From: Alkalispirochaeta americana
Lineage (GTDB): Bacteria; Spirochaetota; Spirochaetia; DSM-27196; Alkalispirochaetaceae
Assembly: GCF_900156105.1 (NCBI RefSeq)
Contig: NZ_FTMS01000006.1
Coordinates: 102,490 to 166,489 of the forward strand
Length of the DNA stretch: 64,000 bases
Reading direction: 5' to 3'
Part shown: in pieces, positions 1 through 10,008 of the stretch
How positions within the stretch are numbered: the stretch's first letter is position 1
Layout of the letters: every line of letters starts with the position of its first letter
Notes under the pieces: model-generated
Told to the model about the DNA's origin: nothing
The model's input: only the letters and a program-made list of their open reading frames with translations
Database searches by the model: none
Translations under genes and position numbers: made by a program

Positions 1-56
1 ACGGCTCTCGAAACGCAAACTCGCACCAGAGTCCGGTGGTTCTGTCATTCTCGAGT

Positions 57-953
57 TCAACTGCCGGATTCACACCGATCGATCTTTCCCTGAAGGTTGC
101 TGTCAAAAGCGGGGTCTCTCCCCGGTAACTCCAGGGCGTGGATATACTCTTGCAAGGCCCGGGCCTTGAGGTCCTGAAAGAAGAAGGCGTCGCCCAGATA
201 GACCCTGAACCTTCGCTCCTCGGGAAAGATTCTGCAGGCCTCGCGAAAGTGTTGTTCTGCCTCGGCGTATTTCCTGTTCATGAAAAGGTAGTCGCCAAGA
301 TTAAACCAGGCGACCTCATGGGCGGGATCTACCGTGAGCGCCACATCCCAGCAGAGAGCAGCCTCGTCCCAGCGGTCCAGATGACGCAAAAGATTGCCCT
401 TTATTACGTGGTAGCGCGGTGTGTCTTCGGGAACATCGGCGATAACCTGCAATCCGTGATGCGGATCACCGTCCATCCCCATGAAGGACGCCATCTCAAG
501 CTGCAATCGCTCGGTGCTCGCGCAATTCCGCAGACCATACTCGAGGACACTATAGGCCTTTTTTGCGGCCCCCTCCTGATACAGCCGAAGCGCCACGGCA
601 TCGATGATTTCCTCCTGGAACGGAAAGATATCCAGGAAGAAGTCCGCGGCGGCATCGACTCCTGCGATGAAGTCGATTGAAACCAGCGCATCAAGGGCTG
701 TCTCCGGGGAGAGCTCATCGGAACAGATCAAACCCGGGGGGTGGGGCAGCGTATCCAGAAGTTCATCAATACACTCCTCGCAACAGGCGATTCCGGGAAT
801 GTTCACGATGAAGACACATTTTTTACCCGCAGGACCACCCCGGTTCCGGGATGACCTTGAATCCACAGCCATCCCCCTGCCCCGAAAAGCAGAATCTCCG
901 GGAGTATACGCAACCATCTCCCCGCAGCATGAACAAAATCCGTGTATCTGCAC
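57..953 (-). CDS. TPR-repeat protein with N-terminal cysteine pairs
   Basis: About 298 residues of unknown specific function. The C-terminal half shows two to three tetratricopeptide-like helical repeats (for example the segment around AWFNLGDYLFMNRKYAEAE), which usually serve as protein-binding scaffolds. The N-terminus carries a CSCC pair and a later CCEEC, suggesting a small metal-binding element. No signal peptide is visible, so it is probably cytoplasmic. I chose the GTG at 953 because a GGAGGGG ribosome site lies just upstream; a GTG at 998 in the same frame would add 15 residues. It stands alone, about 180 bases from the end of the exporter genes on the same strand. Domain call is from pattern only. 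Confidence 0.6.
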   Translation of the reverse strand: MQIHGFCSCCGEMVAYTPGDSAFRGRGMAVDSRSSRNRGGPAGKKCVFIVNIPGIACCEECIDELLDTLPHPPGLICSDELSPETALDALVSIDFIAGVDAAADFFLDIFPFQEEIIDAVALRLYQEGAAKKAYSVLEYGLRNCASTERLQLEMASFMGMDGDPHHGLQVIADVPEDTPRYHVIKGNLLRHLDRWDEAALCWDVALTVDPAHEVAWFNLGDYLFMNRKYAEAEQHFREACRIFPEERRFRVYLGDAFFFQDLKARALQEYIHALELPGRDPAFDSNLQGKIDRCESGS

Positions 954-1132
954 CAGCCCCTCCAGAGGATCTGCACGTGAATCTCCAGGCCGTTCCACCA
1001 GGCCCGCATGGCAGCTCCCTTGTACGTTCCCGTATCACTATACCACAGTATCACGGATAATAGATTTTTTGCTGTAAATGATTTTGTTTTTGACATCCCT
1101 CAGAAGAAGCTCAGACGTGGCCGGTTTTGGCC

Positions 1133-1846
1133 TCACTCCACCTTCACAGGAAGTGTGCGCGTGATCGCCCGGAGAATCACCAGAACCACCATGGCCAGCC
1201 CGACCCTGGCCCCAAAGAGCGCCAGAGGGAACATCGCCAGAGGAGAAGTATCCAGAGCAGCCAGCGGTGCCAGGAACGGCAGCGTCACCTGAGACCCTCC
1301 CGCCCAGAGCAGATCGGTGACACCGGCGATCACCAGAGCCACCACCAGCGAGGCCAGCCCGGGAAGAATCCCCGACCGGTAAAACCCGGCAGAAACAAGC
1401 CACCCCAGGCAATAGTAGACAAAACAGAGCAATAGCTGCGCCGGAAGAACCCGCACCATACCGGCAATGCTCCCGTAGCGGGCTATGCCGGGGACCATCG
1501 ATACCACCAGGCCAGCCACCATGAGTAGGCCCGAGAGAAACAAGGCCTCGGCTGCAGCTCCAAGAAAATAATCCCGCCGGGTCACCCCCAGGGCCACAAA
1601 AAAACCCGTCATGGAGGAGAAGGTCACAATCCCCACGACCAGAAGATAGACCGAGGCCGAGGTCGTGACCGTTGTAAAAAAGGATATCTGATCCAGCCCC
1701 GTTTCTCCACCAGCAACGCGAATCACCGGAGGAAGCACCAGATGAATCGCCAGAAGCACCCCGAAATAAATCAGAGTCCAGAGCAGGTGCATCCGAAACA
1801 GATCCTGAGCCACCTTGAACGGAACAGATTCAGCGATTTTCCACAT
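1133..1846 (-). CDS. ABC-2 type exporter, membrane subunit
   Basis: A 237-residue hydrophobic protein with about six predicted membrane segments, the usual shape of the permease partner of a GntR/YtrA-linked exporter. The start ATG lies inside the end of the ATPase gene (17-base overlap) and is preceded by a GGGGAGG ribosome site, so the two are translationally coupled. The order regulator, ATPase, permease matches the YtrA-family cell-envelope-stress transporters. The substrate is unknown. A short stretch with the residues LGVTRR reappears in a decayed copy near 11.2 kb. Confidence 0.7.
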   Translation of the reverse strand: MWKIAESVPFKVAQDLFRMHLLWTLIYFGVLLAIHLVLPPVIRVAGGETGLDQISFFTTVTTSASVYLLVVGIVTFSSMTGFFVALGVTRRDYFLGAAAEALFLSGLLMVAGLVVSMVPGIARYGSIAGMVRVLPAQLLLCFVYYCLGWLVSAGFYRSGILPGLASLVVALVIAGVTDLLWAGGSQVTLPFLAPLAALDTSPLAMFPLALFGARVGLAMVVLVILRAITRTLPVKVE

Positions 1847-2720
1847 CTTGAGCCTCCCCGGCAGTAAGATGGATCAAAAGATCCTGGAGCGCCACAGACC
1901 CCACCTGCAAGCCCCTGGTTCGAGCCCGATCCCGGTCATCCTCTTCGAGGGCACCCCAGAGTGTGACCTCTTTGGTTCCGCCCAGGGTTCGCTCTGCCAG
2001 AACCCTCTTTCCCCGGGAAACAGAATCAACACACCCGGCCTCGCCGGTGAGGGTCCATCCACGACAAAGGACCTCCTCCAGAGGTTCATTCACCAGCAGC
2101 TCCCCCTGGTGCACGAGCAGAACATGATCAAAAAGATACTCCATCTCCGAGACCAGATGCGTTGAGATGACCATGATCCGGGGATGGCGCTCCCGATCCT
2201 CCAGAACTTCCCGATAGAAAATCTCCCGCGCCGGGGCATCCAGGGCGAGATGGATCTCGTCAAAGATCGTCACGGGACACCGGCTGGCCAGGCCCATCAC
2301 CAGGTTCAGGGCTGATTGCTGGCCCCGGGAAAGGGACTTCACGGGGCGTTTCAGGGGAAGCCGAAACTCCCCGGCTAACCCTTTGGCGTAGTCGAGATCA
2401 AAAAACGGCCGGTAGCGATGGCAGCTGCGAAGATACCCGGCTGCGGAGTCGTATTCCTCGCTGTAATCGGAGGGATAGACAAAGCTCACCTGCGGCATAA
2501 CCCGGGGGTTCTCGAAGGGGTCTTCACCACCAATCAGGAGAGACCCCGCCGTGGGCCGGTTATAGGAGGCCAAAAGCGAGAGAAGCGATGTCTTGCCCGC
2601 TCCGTTGCGTCCGATAAGGCCGTATATAAGCCCCGGTTTCAGATCGAAGGAGAGGTTTTTCAAGACCTCCTCTCTACCGTAGCGAAGGCAAACCTTTCGG
2701 GCGCGGACGTCACAGGTCAT
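1830..2720 (-). CDS. ABC transporter ATP-binding protein
   Basis: A 296-residue ATPase that should power the adjacent membrane subunit. Walker A is GRNGAGKTS near residue 37, the signature is LSRGQQSALN, and Walker B is VTIFDEIHL. The last is unusual, with Glu followed by Ile-His rather than the common Glu-Pro. The H-loop is STHLV. The C-terminal 80 residues extend past the ATPase core, as in YtrB-like subunits. It overlaps the regulator gene upstream by 11 bases and the permease gene downstream by 17, so all three form one operon. A 16-codon piece of a near-identical gene survives at 11.24-11.29 kb. Confidence 0.85.
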   Translation of the reverse strand: MTCDVRARKVCLRYGREEVLKNLSFDLKPGLIYGLIGRNGAGKTSLLSLLASYNRPTAGSLLIGGEDPFENPRVMPQVSFVYPSDYSEEYDSAAGYLRSCHRYRPFFDLDYAKGLAGEFRLPLKRPVKSLSRGQQSALNLVMGLASRCPVTIFDEIHLALDAPAREIFYREVLEDRERHPRIMVISTHLVSEMEYLFDHVLLVHQGELLVNEPLEEVLCRGWTLTGEAGCVDSVSRGKRVLAERTLGGTKEVTLWGALEEDDRDRARTRGLQVGSVALQDLLIHLTAGEAQDVENR

Positions 2721-3093
2721 CGTCTGTATCCTCCCTGAAATTTTTGAGCAGGGCCAGAATCTGCTGGTCCGATATGTTCAGCCGTGCCGCTTCCCGCAGC
2801 AGAGGCTCCAGATAACGACGGGGGAAATCCCGCCGCCGGGCCTCGCGCAGTTTTTCTTGTGCGCCAGAGGCGACGAAAACTCCGATGCCCCGCTTTTTAT
2901 AGAGGACCCCCTGCTCAACCAGCAGGTTGATTCCCCTGGCTGCAGTGACGTGGTTTATCCGGTAGAACTGAACCAGCTCTGTTGTGGAGGGAATCCGGGA
3001 GTCCTCTTTCAAACGGCCGTCCACAATCTGGTCCTCGATCTCTTCCTTGATCTGCCGGAAGAGAGGACTCTCTTCATTCAGGAGATCCTTCAC
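2710..3093 (-). CDS. GntR-family regulator, YtrA type
   Basis: 127 residues: an N-terminal winged helix-turn-helix (about residues 10-75, including SRIPSTTELVQFYRINHVTA) and a short C-terminal tail, the compact YtrA layout that lacks a ligand-binding domain. It is the first gene of an operon with an ABC exporter, so it most likely represses its own operon. I chose GTG at 3093 because AGGGGTGG sits just before it. An upstream ATG at 3132 would lie inside the palindromic operator and would add 13 unconvincing residues. The operator at 3109-3136 fits autoregulation. Confidence 0.85.
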   Translation of the reverse strand: MKDLLNEESPLFRQIKEEIEDQIVDGRLKEDSRIPSTTELVQFYRINHVTAARGINLLVEQGVLYKKRGIGVFVASGAQEKLREARRRDFPRRYLEPLLREAARLNISDQQILALLKNFREDTDDDL

Positions 3094-3108
3094 TGCGCCA
3101 CCCCTTAT

Positions 3109-3136
3109 ATGGTTATATAGTATTGTATACAACCAT
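3109..3136. promoter_or_regulatory. Palindromic operator upstream of the GntR/ABC operon
   Basis: A 28-base inverted repeat with half-sites ATGGTT and AACCAT plus inner TATA/TATA; 22 of 28 positions are symmetric. It lies 16 bases upstream of the regulator's GTG, overlapping the expected promoter. Spaced GT..AC-type palindromes are typical of GntR operators. Binding by the adjacent regulator is inferred. Confidence 0.65.
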
Positions 3137-3191
3137 AGGTGTCAAGAAAAACCGGTGGATCAGATCTCTGAAGATTGGATCCAGAGTACGA

Positions 3192-3215
3192 AAGATCTCT
3201 TTTTCGCAAAAAGAT
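3192..3215. repeat. AT-rich hairpin between the GntR operon and the GTPase gene
   Basis: The arms AGATCTCTTTTT and AAAAAGATCT flank the loop CGC, with one bulged base. It lies in the 204-base spacer between divergent genes. A second small inverted repeat, GACAT-GTT-ATGTC, follows at 3236-3248. Either could be a regulator site for the plus-strand GTPase gene; no role is proven. Confidence 0.35.
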
Positions 3216-3340
3216 CTCGTTTTCACCGAGCCTGTGACATGTTATGTCGCACCAGACCCCTATTATCACACACACCAGGAAGGGATTCAAAACCAGGCCC
3301 CTCCCCACCACAGGAGATTCTACGACGGAAAGGAGATCCG

Positions 3341-4057
3341 ATGTCCTTACAAGACGCCCCCCCGGCACATTTTTCTGCAGACGGTGACGGGCCTCTGCTC
3401 CTCGTCACCGGTGAATCCCGCGCAGGGAAAAGCACTCTCATCAGAGCGATCTTTGGAGAGACCCCCACGGGAGAGGAGCGGTTCTGCGGGGACCAGGCCC
3501 CTTCCCTGGAGATACTCGAAACCAGGACATCGGGCAACGTCTGGCCGGCTCCCTCCCCACCCGCTCGGTCAGACCAGACAATTCATCTGGCCTGGTACTG
3601 CCTTGCCGGAGATGCCCCCGGAACAACCGAAGATCACATCAGGAAAATCAGGATGATCAGGACGATCACCCCAGTCGCGGTGGTGATCACCCGGTGTGAT
3701 CTGAAATGGTTCAACGATCCTTCACCGGGGGAATACTGCTCCCAGGCTGGCCGTAGCCTGGATAGAGCTCTGCGACGGGCAGGCCTCACCACCCCGGTCT
3801 TTGAAACCACAGCGGACCCGGACATCCCCCTGGACCTGACCAACCTCACGAAGTGGTCAATTGGGGCCCTGGCCAGGGAGAATCACCGCCAGGCCTTCGT
3901 GGAGTCACAACATCGGGCCCTGAAACGGAATCTTGCCCTGGCCTACGCAGTCTGGCAGGAACGGCGTCGCAGGAAGATCATCTATGTAAAATTTGGCCCG
4001 GGTGCCCGAGGACGATACGGAGGAAGGCCCTTTCCCGGGAAGTATTTTCCAAAATAG
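3341..4057 (+). CDS. Small P-loop GTPase-like protein
   Basis: 238 residues. The P-loop GESRAGKST is at residues 24-32 and a G4-like TRCD at 117-120, preceded by the strand PVAVVI. This is the pattern of stand-alone GTPases related to Era/EngB-like or YfjP-like families. The canonical DxxG G3 motif is not obvious and the switch region (residues 55-75) is proline-rich, so it may be a poor hydrolase or a divergent family. The C-terminus is strongly basic (QERRRRK). The ATG at 3341 has a clear AAAGGAGA site. It sits 35 bases upstream of msrB on the same strand, perhaps co-transcribed. No specific function can be named. Confidence 0.55.
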   Translation: MSLQDAPPAHFSADGDGPLLLVTGESRAGKSTLIRAIFGETPTGEERFCGDQAPSLEILETRTSGNVWPAPSPPARSDQTIHLAWYCLAGDAPGTTEDHIRKIRMIRTITPVAVVITRCDLKWFNDPSPGEYCSQAGRSLDRALRRAGLTTPVFETTADPDIPLDLTNLTKWSIGALARENHRQAFVESQHRALKRNLALAYAVWQERRRRKIIYVKFGPGARGRYGGRPFPGKYFPK

Positions 4058-4092
4058 TTGCCCCGGCAGAAAAAGAGTAGTATTTCTGTCAT

Positions 4093-4536
4093 ATGATCAC
4101 CTGGAACGATATATGTCGCCTTGCCGATGAGGGGACCCCTCCTCCGGCCCGCCGGGTAGAGAAGAGCGACCGGGAATGGCGGCAACTGCTCACAGAAGAA
4201 CACTATCGGGTAACACGCACCGCCGGAACGGAACGCCCCTTCAGCTCGGCCCTGTGCACCCGCTTTGAGCCGGGAACCTACGGGTGTGTGTGCTGTGGTG
4301 AACCCCTCTTCAACGCCGACACCAAGTTTGACTCCCACTCGGGATGGCCCTCGTTCACGCAGCCCCTGACGGCCACCGCCGTGGCTTACCGCTGGGACGC
4401 ATCCCTCGGCATGACCCGGATAGAGGTGCTCTGTAACACCTGTGATGCCCATCTGGGCCACGTCTTTCCCGATGGCCCGGCGCCTTGGGGGACACGGTAT
4501 TGCATGAATGGCATCGCCCTCAAAAAGGTGTCCTGA
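4093..4536 (+). CDS. msrB: Peptide methionine-(R)-S-oxide reductase
   Basis: 147 residues, the normal length for free-standing MsrB, which reduces methionine-R-sulfoxide in oxidised proteins using thioredoxin. Zinc cysteines are CVCC (65-68) and CNTC (114-117). The substrate-binding GWPSF is at 84-88, and the catalytic cysteine is in RYCMNG (Cys137), where most homologues read RYCxNS. No signal peptide is seen, so it should be cytoplasmic. It converges on the histidine kinase gene with a 23-base gap. A truncated relative that has lost this cysteine lies at 11.29-11.50 kb. Confidence 0.95.
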   Translation: MITWNDICRLADEGTPPPARRVEKSDREWRQLLTEEHYRVTRTAGTERPFSSALCTRFEPGTYGCVCCGEPLFNADTKFDSHSGWPSFTQPLTATAVAYRWDASLGMTRIEVLCNTCDAHLGHVFPDGPAPWGTRYCMNGIALKKVS

Positions 4537-4559
4537 AGGCCCCCGGTGGTGATCCCCGA

Positions 4560-7500
4560 CTATGAGTCCGGCGGTGCCTCAGAAGGCGGCAGATATCGGG
4601 CCAGGGTTGCCTTGAGTTTTTCCGATTCTATCGGCTTGGTCAGAAAGTCCTCCATGCCGGCAGCAAGGCAGTTGTCCCGCTCCTCTTTGGAGGCCCCCGC
4701 AGTGAGGGCAACAACGGGGACCTGTCGGCCCGTTGCGTCCTGGAGGGCGCGGATCTTCCGGGTGGCCTCCAGTCCATCCTGGATCGGCATCTGCACGTCC
4801 ATCAGAACCAGGTCCGGCGAAGACTGCCGGTATTGTGTAACCGCCTCTACCCCGTTGGTCGCCTCCAGGAGCGTTGCCCCCGGGCAGAGCTTCTCCAGGA
4901 TCGTCCTGATCATCAGGAGATTCATCTCCACATCTTCTGCGATCAGAATGGTCCTGCCCTGGTAGTGCCCGCTGGCAGTCTCCACCTCCCCGGAGTCATC
5001 CTCTGGTCGGGAGAGGCTTTGGGGCTCCGGGTCCCGGAGGTGGCTCAGATACTCAAAGAGATCCCCCCTCTTCACCGGTTTGCTCAGGCGAAAGCGCACC
5101 CCCAAATCCTCGCATTCCCGATGGAAGGCAGCATCTTCCGTGGAGGAGTGCAGCAGGATCACCGGTTGCTTGTCGGGGCCAAGGTTGAGGCGCTCCCGAA
5201 TCATGCGGAGGGTCTCCAGCCCGTCGACACGGGGCATGTGGTAGTCGCAGATAATTACATCGAAGGGTTCTGAAGTCTCGAGAACCTTCAGGGATGACAA
5301 TCCATTATCACAGGATTCGCTGACGATCCCCCAGGTTGCGAGGATTTCCCCGAGGATGAGGCGATTATGGGCGTTGTCGTCGATGATGAGACAGCGCTTG
5401 ACCCGGGCAATGGATCTTCTGTCCGGTTCCTTTCCATCCTCGGTGTCGGTGATAATATCAAAGGAGAAGGTGCTTCCCCCACCTTCCCTGCTATCGATCC
5501 GGATCCTGCTGTCCATCTTTTGGGCGATCAGATCAGAGATGATCAGGCCCAGGCCGGTGCCGCCAAACTCGCGGGTGGTGGAGCTGTCAGCCTGCGAGAA
5601 GGCCTTAAAAAGTTTTGCCTGCTGCTCCTCTGCAATCCCGATGCCGGTATCGCGAACGGAGAAGGAGAGGATTCCCTTTGCCTCCGCCCCCAGAGCGGTA
5701 TACTCCGCTCTGAGCTCCACCTCGCCCTGCCTCGTGAATTTAACGGCGTTTCCCAGGAGGTTTGTCAGAATCTGCTTCAGGCGAACGGGATCGGTCACGG
5801 CAAAACGCGGCATCCCGGGATCGATATGGAGGAGAAGCTCCAACCCTTTCTCTGCTGCACCGTATTTCACAAGGTCGACACTCTGTTCAAGAAGCGAGAT
5901 CATGTCGGTCTGAACCATCTCGAGATGCAGCATCCCCGCCTCGATCTTCGAGAAATCGAGGATGTCGTTGATAATACCGAGCAAGCTGTGTCCAGCCACG
6001 TTGGCGTTGTTGACGTAGTCCGCCTGCACCGGCGAGAGCGGCGTATCCCGAAGCAGATCGGTGAAGCCGATAACGCCATTCAGCGGCGTTCGTATCTCGT
6101 GGCTCATGTTTGCCAGAAATTCGCTCTTGGCAGCAGAAGCCTGACGGGCCTGGGTTGCCATCTCCCTGGCCCGGGCGGTTGCTTCTTCCAGATCCCGGTT
6201 TGCCTGAAGCAGTTCCCGGCGAGACTGCAGCTTGAGAAGAATCTCGCCGACCATATTCGCCAGCACAGCAAGGCTGGAAATCTCGCGTTCGCCCCAGAGG
6301 TTTTTCCGCGTAACCCCATCGCACCCCACGAACCCCCAGATGTTCTCTCCCCTCACAATTGGCGCGGCCATAAGGGATCGAACGTTCCGGGCTGTCAGTT
6401 CTCTCTTCCCGGCCTCCGGTTCATCGGGAAGGGCCTCCACATCGGGGATATGCACAGCTTTTCCCGAGAGGATTTGCCCCTTGAGCCACGCAAGCGATGC
6501 CGCCGACAGGGCCTGTCCGTCTTCACTCCGGGGCGCGACCTCCCCGGAAGACCACTGGTGGATATTGCCCGTGCCATCGTCAGCGTCAGTGCCATCGCCA
6601 CCGCCATCGTCAGCGCCATCGTCAGCGCCATCGTCAGCGCCATCGTCAGCGTCAGCGTCAGCAAGGGAAAACGTAACCAGATAACTCCGATCGGCGTGAA
6701 AAGCACCGCCAATGGTCTCAAGCATGTGGCGGATATCGTCGTCAAAACGCTCCTCCGTGGTTGTAACAAACCGCGAGGAGATACTGGCAACACAGAGCTG
6801 GAAGGCCAGACTGTTTTTCAGCTGTTCCTCAGCAACCTTGCGGGACCGGATATCCAGAAAGCTCACGATACAGCCGATCTGCTTCCTTTTCCGGGGCACG
6901 GCACTGTGGCGGGCCCTGCTCCGGTGCGCGATGCTCCGGGAGAACCGGTTTCGGTACAGGGGCGTGACAAGCAGATCCACAGGGAAACCTTCACCACTCT
7001 TGTGCCAGAGCCACTCCTCGCCCCTTCTCTCCAGGCCGTCAGTACTGGTCCGGCAAACCGGGCAGTCCTCCCAGGGGTAGGGTGAACCGTCGGGACAGCT
7101 ATGGTGGAAGAGGCTGTGCTGATCCTCTCCAAGGACCTCATCTTTCTCGTAGCCGAGCATGCCCAGGGCGGTCTGGTTGATGAAGGTGCACCGGCCGCGA
7201 TGATCCACACCGAAGACGCCCTCGCCCAGACCGGCCAGCAGGCTGGCCTGAAACTCGGCCTGCCGGGCCTTGACCCTGCGAATAACCAGCACCACCGAAC
7301 CGGCTACCACGAGAAACACCAGGAGGATCGCCAGTACAATCAGCTCTCTTCTCCAGCGCTGCCAGGCGTCCACCAGGGTGAACTCGGGCACCTGATCAAA
7401 GGGGGGCTGCCGCAGTGTCCGGAGCAGCTCCTCCACCGGCCGGTAATCGGCGGGGATGGTGAAACCGTGAATCCCCAGTTGCCGGCTGACTTCACCGGCG

Positions 7501-8348
7501 TGGGGCAGGGCGAGCACCGCCGCCGCCACCTGCAGGGCCATTTCCTCATCGGAGTCGGAGAGAACCACAAAGGGCCACTCGGGATAGAGCGGGGTGGACA
7601 GTACCTGGGGGAACCCGGGGTGTGACACCGGGTTGAGAAGACGGACCTCGTCCTCTTGCAGGAGGCCCTCCCGCACCAGCGATTCCAGAACCCCGCTCCG
7701 CACAAAGGCCGCATCGGCCTCGCCTCTCAGGGCCGTCTCGATAGTTGCAGCGTGGGGCATGCCGGTGAAGACCAGATCCAGGTGGTTTTTGGCTGCCACT
7801 CCGTGGTTACGCAACTCAAAGGCCTGCGCCAGATACCCCCCAAGCGAGTTGGGGCTCACGGCCGCCACAGTTCTTCCCCGCAGATCCCCTGCGGTCCGGA
7901 TATCATCCCTCCCGGCCGGCACCACCATGACGCCCCCGAATCCCCGAATCGGCACGCCCTCGACCTCCTGGATCAGGCTGGCCAGGGGCGCGGAAAAGCG
8001 CTCCCGATGTCGCAGTATGATGTAGTGCCCCGGATTTGTCAGAACATAATCCAGTTCACCTTGCTGGATAGCCCGCTCCAGATCGGGGTAGTTGAAGGCC
8101 CGGATTTCCAGATTGAGCCCCTCCACGGTGGCGTTGAGATAGTCCACCAGGGGCTGCCACTGCGCCTCCGTCACGGCGACGGACCGGAAAGCCAGAACCC
8201 CGAGCGTGTGGGGCCGCGCCCGGACCACCGAGGGCAAGACCACCAGGGGCAGGAGAAGCAGCGCGAGAATACTGAGAACCTTCCAGCTTGCCTTGATTGC
8301 TATCCCTCCCGTTGCCAGAAGAATAGATAACCCTGTAGCGAAACACAA
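4560..8348 (-). CDS. Hybrid sensor histidine kinase with PhnD-like sensor, PAS, GAF and two receiver domains
   Basis: 1262 residues. A leader membrane segment (22-42) precedes a periplasmic PhnD/phosphonate-binding-like domain (45-320), a membrane helix (336-357), a PAS domain (about 365-500), a GAF domain (about 515-700) and the dimerisation domain with phospho-His750 in [12 protein letters not shown] HATPase domain with DTGIGI and GGTGLGL motifs follows (about 860-975). Two receivers come last, with Asp1035 (CDYHMP) and Asp1184 (MDVQMP), each followed by a KP motif. There is no Hpt domain, so a separate phosphotransfer protein is expected. The GAF domain carries an Asp-Asp-Gly-Ala repeat at about 562-593. 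The start is uncertain: TTG at 8348 is the only plausible codon after the upstream stop and has no good ribosome site. The ligand is unknown. Confidence 0.88.
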   Translation of the reverse strand: MCFATGLSILLATGGIAIKASWKVLSILALLLLPLVVLPSVVRARPHTLGVLAFRSVAVTEAQWQPLVDYLNATVEGLNLEIRAFNYPDLERAIQQGELDYVLTNPGHYIILRHRERFSAPLASLIQEVEGVPIRGFGGVMVVPAGRDDIRTAGDLRGRTVAAVSPNSLGGYLAQAFELRNHGVAAKNHLDLVFTGMPHAATIETALRGEADAAFVRSGVLESLVREGLLQEDEVRLLNPVSHPGFPQVLSTPLYPEWPFVVLSDSDEEMALQVAAAVLALPHAGEVSRQLGIHGFTIPADYRPVEELLRTLRQPPFDQVPEFTLVDAWQRWRRELIVLAILLVFLVVAGSVVLVIRRVKARQAEFQASLLAGLGEGVFGVDHRGRCTFINQTALGMLGYEKDEVLGEDQHSLFHHSCPDGSPYPWEDCPVCRTSTDGLERRGEEWLWHKSGEGFPVDLLVTPLYRNRFSRSIAHRSRARHSAVPRKRKQIGCIVSFLDIRSRKVAEEQLKNSLAFQLCVASISSRFVTTTEERFDDDIRHMLETIGGAFHADRSYLVTFSLADADADDGADDGADDGADDGGGDGTDADDGTGNIHQWSSGEVAPRSEDGQALSAASLAWLKGQILSGKAVHIPDVEALPDEPEAGKRELTARNVRSLMAAPIVRGENIWGFVGCDGVTRKNLWGEREISSLAVLANMVGEILLKLQSRRELLQANRDLEEATARAREMATQARQASAAKSEFLANMSHEIRTPLNGVIGFTDLLRDTPLSPVQADYVNNANVAGHSLLGIINDILDFSKIEAGMLHLEMVQTDMISLLEQSVDLVKYGAAEKGLELLLHIDPGMPRFAVTDPVRLKQILTNLLGNAVKFTRQGEVELRAEYTALGAEAKGILSFSVRDTGIGIAEEQQAKLFKAFSQADSSTTREFGGTGLGLIISDLIAQKMDSRIRIDSREGGGSTFSFDIITDTEDGKEPDRRSIARVKRCLIIDDNAHNRLILGEILATWGIVSESCDNGLSSLKVLETSEPFDVIICDYHMPRVDGLETLRMIRERLNLGPDKQPVILLHSSTEDAAFHRECEDLGVRFRLSKPVKRGDLFEYLSHLRDPEPQSLSRPEDDSGEVETASGHYQGRTILIAEDVEMNLLMIRTILEKLCPGATLLEATNGVEAVTQYRQSSPDLVLMDVQMPIQDGLEATRKIRALQDATGRQVPVVALTAGASKEERDNCLAAGMEDFLTKPIESEKLKATLARYLPPSEAPPDS
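6571..6663. repeat. 12-bp tandem repeat inside the kinase gene
   Basis: The unit GCCATCGTCAGC is repeated four times exactly (6603-6650), with degenerate flanking copies. Because 12 is a multiple of three, copy changes keep the frame; on the coding strand it gives Asp-Asp-Gly-Ala repeats within the GAF domain. Such tracts readily change copy number by replication slippage. Confidence 0.9.
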
Positions 8349-8576
8349 GACCGGGGCAGGACCTTTGGTAGCTCCATCGGGATACAGGTCTTTATCGCCC
8401 AGGGGCGAGTATCGGTTTCTACGCCGCTGGTTTTACCCAGGCCCTGGTACGCAATCGGGTACGCCCCCGCTCCCTGCGGTTCCTGGCGCCGGGAGTAGCA
8501 GTACGAGGGCATGCCACCCATGCTCTTTGTGAAGGCTGCCGGGGTCTTCGATCTCTTCGCCTGACCCCTGGCACTC
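8349..8576. other. 228-base spacer upstream of the kinase gene, nothing assigned
   Basis: This spacer lies between a membrane-protein gene and the kinase gene, both on the minus strand. It has no convincing coding sequence. It has several GC-rich inverted segments, but no riboswitch consensus that I recognise; a partial resemblance to a TPP element was rejected. It presumably holds the kinase leader and promoter. Confidence 0.4.
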
Positions 8577-9935
8577 TTACCTGGTTCCCTCATTCCGGCC
8601 CCGGGCACGCTGCTGAATCGCCTCTGCCAGGGCCTGCGCGACCTCTTCGGTCTCGGTGCGGAGCGCCAGGAGGCTCTGGTTCTGTCCCTCCTGAACCAGG
8701 AGGTCCCACCTCACGATGGGCCCCTGGAGGGAGGCCCGCTGCATTCCCGGTACGATCTTGCAGGAGCTGATCGCCGACCACTCCCGGCAACGGCTCTGGA
8801 TCTTTCGCCGAAGCACCCTGTCGTCCCGCAGGTTCTCGGGGGCCACCACGACCCGCACCAGGACGGGGCCCAGCAGGGCCCGGAGAAAGACAATAACTAT
8901 CAGAAGGCCCAGGGCAAGGGGGATCATTCCCGCCGCCGCCAGGGCCGCGCCGACCATCACCACCAGACCGGACCAGAGGTATCCCACAGCCTTGTCGCCC
9001 CGCAGGGAAACTGCCACCAATTCTCCCGAGGGGGCATAGCCCATCCGGAAGAGTCCCCTTTTGGGACGAAAGAGGCGTCCCGCCACAGATCGGGGATCCC
9101 CGGCGGTGCGTTCTTTTTCAAGCACCGCCAGAAGCTCCCGGGGTTCCCCGGAAACCAGATGCGTCGCCTCGGCACCATCGATGGCGTCCGGCACAGTGCT
9201 CCCGGCCATTCCTTCTGCTGAAGTCCCCGGGCCTTCCCCGGTTTCTGCTGTGCCGGAGCTGCTCACACTCACCACGGGCAGACGGATTACCCCCTGGATC
9301 GAGGGCCTCAGGGTTGTGCTCTCTACCACCAGCTCCCACCATATCCACTCGACTCGTTCGCTGGTCATCGCCGTGGTGGCAGGAGCATCGGAGGGTATCG
9401 CTATGTCCACAGGGATCCGAAGGGCTCTTCCCGAGGCGGTTATGGCCTCTTCCATCGCCACGGTGGTGCTGACCTCGGTCACCACCCGCTCCCGACGCCG
9501 GCGGGACCGCAGCATCAAATCCCGCTGGGCAATACACTGGAGGGTTACCCTGCACTCCAGCGCGCGGGCCGACGCGTGCCCTGCTCCATCGGCACCACGA
9601 CGAACCCCGGGGAGTTTCTGTGCTCCCAATACTACCTGACCCCGGAGCAGCCCCCCGAGAGAGGGCTCTTCCCCGGTCAGTTCAAAATGCAGAGACCCCC
9701 ACCGCGCCGTCCTCGCCAGCATCGAGACCCACTGGAGAAGAAGGGGGATCCCCACCAGGGGCACCACGTACCACAATGCCTGCTGCGGATCCGCCGGGAT
9801 CAGGGCAGGGGGCGCCTGCGTCAGTGCCAGAGGCCACAGCAGACCGTTCAAGACCACCGGCATGATCCCGGCGCTCACCACATTTCGCCACCGGCCTCGC
9901 CGGACATTACCGAACTCGTTTCCTCGTCGTGCCAT
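8577..9935 (-). CDS. Membrane protein of unknown function
   Basis: 452 residues with four likely membrane helices in two pairs: about 20-40 and 53-72 near the N-terminus, and about 325-345 and 348-368 toward the end. Between them lies a 250-residue soluble domain with low-complexity Ser/Gly/Thr around 225-250. This pair-domain-pair plan resembles DUF3592-like envelope proteins, but I cannot name a family. The segment RSRRRRER near residue 150 is strongly basic. It has an ATG start with no strong ribosome site. It lies between the kinase gene and the divergent nuclease gene and has no clear functional partner. Confidence 0.5.
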   Translation of the reverse strand: MARRGNEFGNVRRGRWRNVVSAGIMPVVLNGLLWPLALTQAPPALIPADPQQALWYVVPLVGIPLLLQWVSMLARTARWGSLHFELTGEEPSLGGLLRGQVVLGAQKLPGVRRGADGAGHASARALECRVTLQCIAQRDLMLRSRRRRERVVTEVSTTVAMEEAITASGRALRIPVDIAIPSDAPATTAMTSERVEWIWWELVVESTTLRPSIQGVIRLPVVSVSSSGTAETGEGPGTSAEGMAGSTVPDAIDGAEATHLVSGEPRELLAVLEKERTAGDPRSVAGRLFRPKRGLFRMGYAPSGELVAVSLRGDKAVGYLWSGLVVMVGAALAAAGMIPLALGLLIVIVFLRALLGPVLVRVVVAPENLRDDRVLRRKIQSRCREWSAISSCKIVPGMQRASLQGPIVRWDLLVQEGQNQSLLALRTETEEVAQALAEAIQQRARGRNEGTR

Positions 9936-10008
9936 GAAACAGAGTATACACCGAAGTTTGCCCGGCAGGTTTCCTGTCCCGCTATAGAATCCCTGTTCCC
10001 GGAAGTAA

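Noticed and set aside
6571..6663. CRISPR-like array
   Set aside because: The repeat units are 12 bp and contiguous, without spacers, and lie inside a coding domain.
6395..6793. Repetitive open frames in the kinase GAF region (Thr-Met-Ala-Leu repeats in another frame)
   Set aside because: They are shadows of the 12-bp repeat, with no start signals or family match.
8400..8540. Possible TPP or other riboswitch upstream of the kinase gene
   Set aside because: On the minus strand CTGGGTAAAACCAGCG resembles part of the TPP core, but the required CTGAGA segment and pairing partner are missing.
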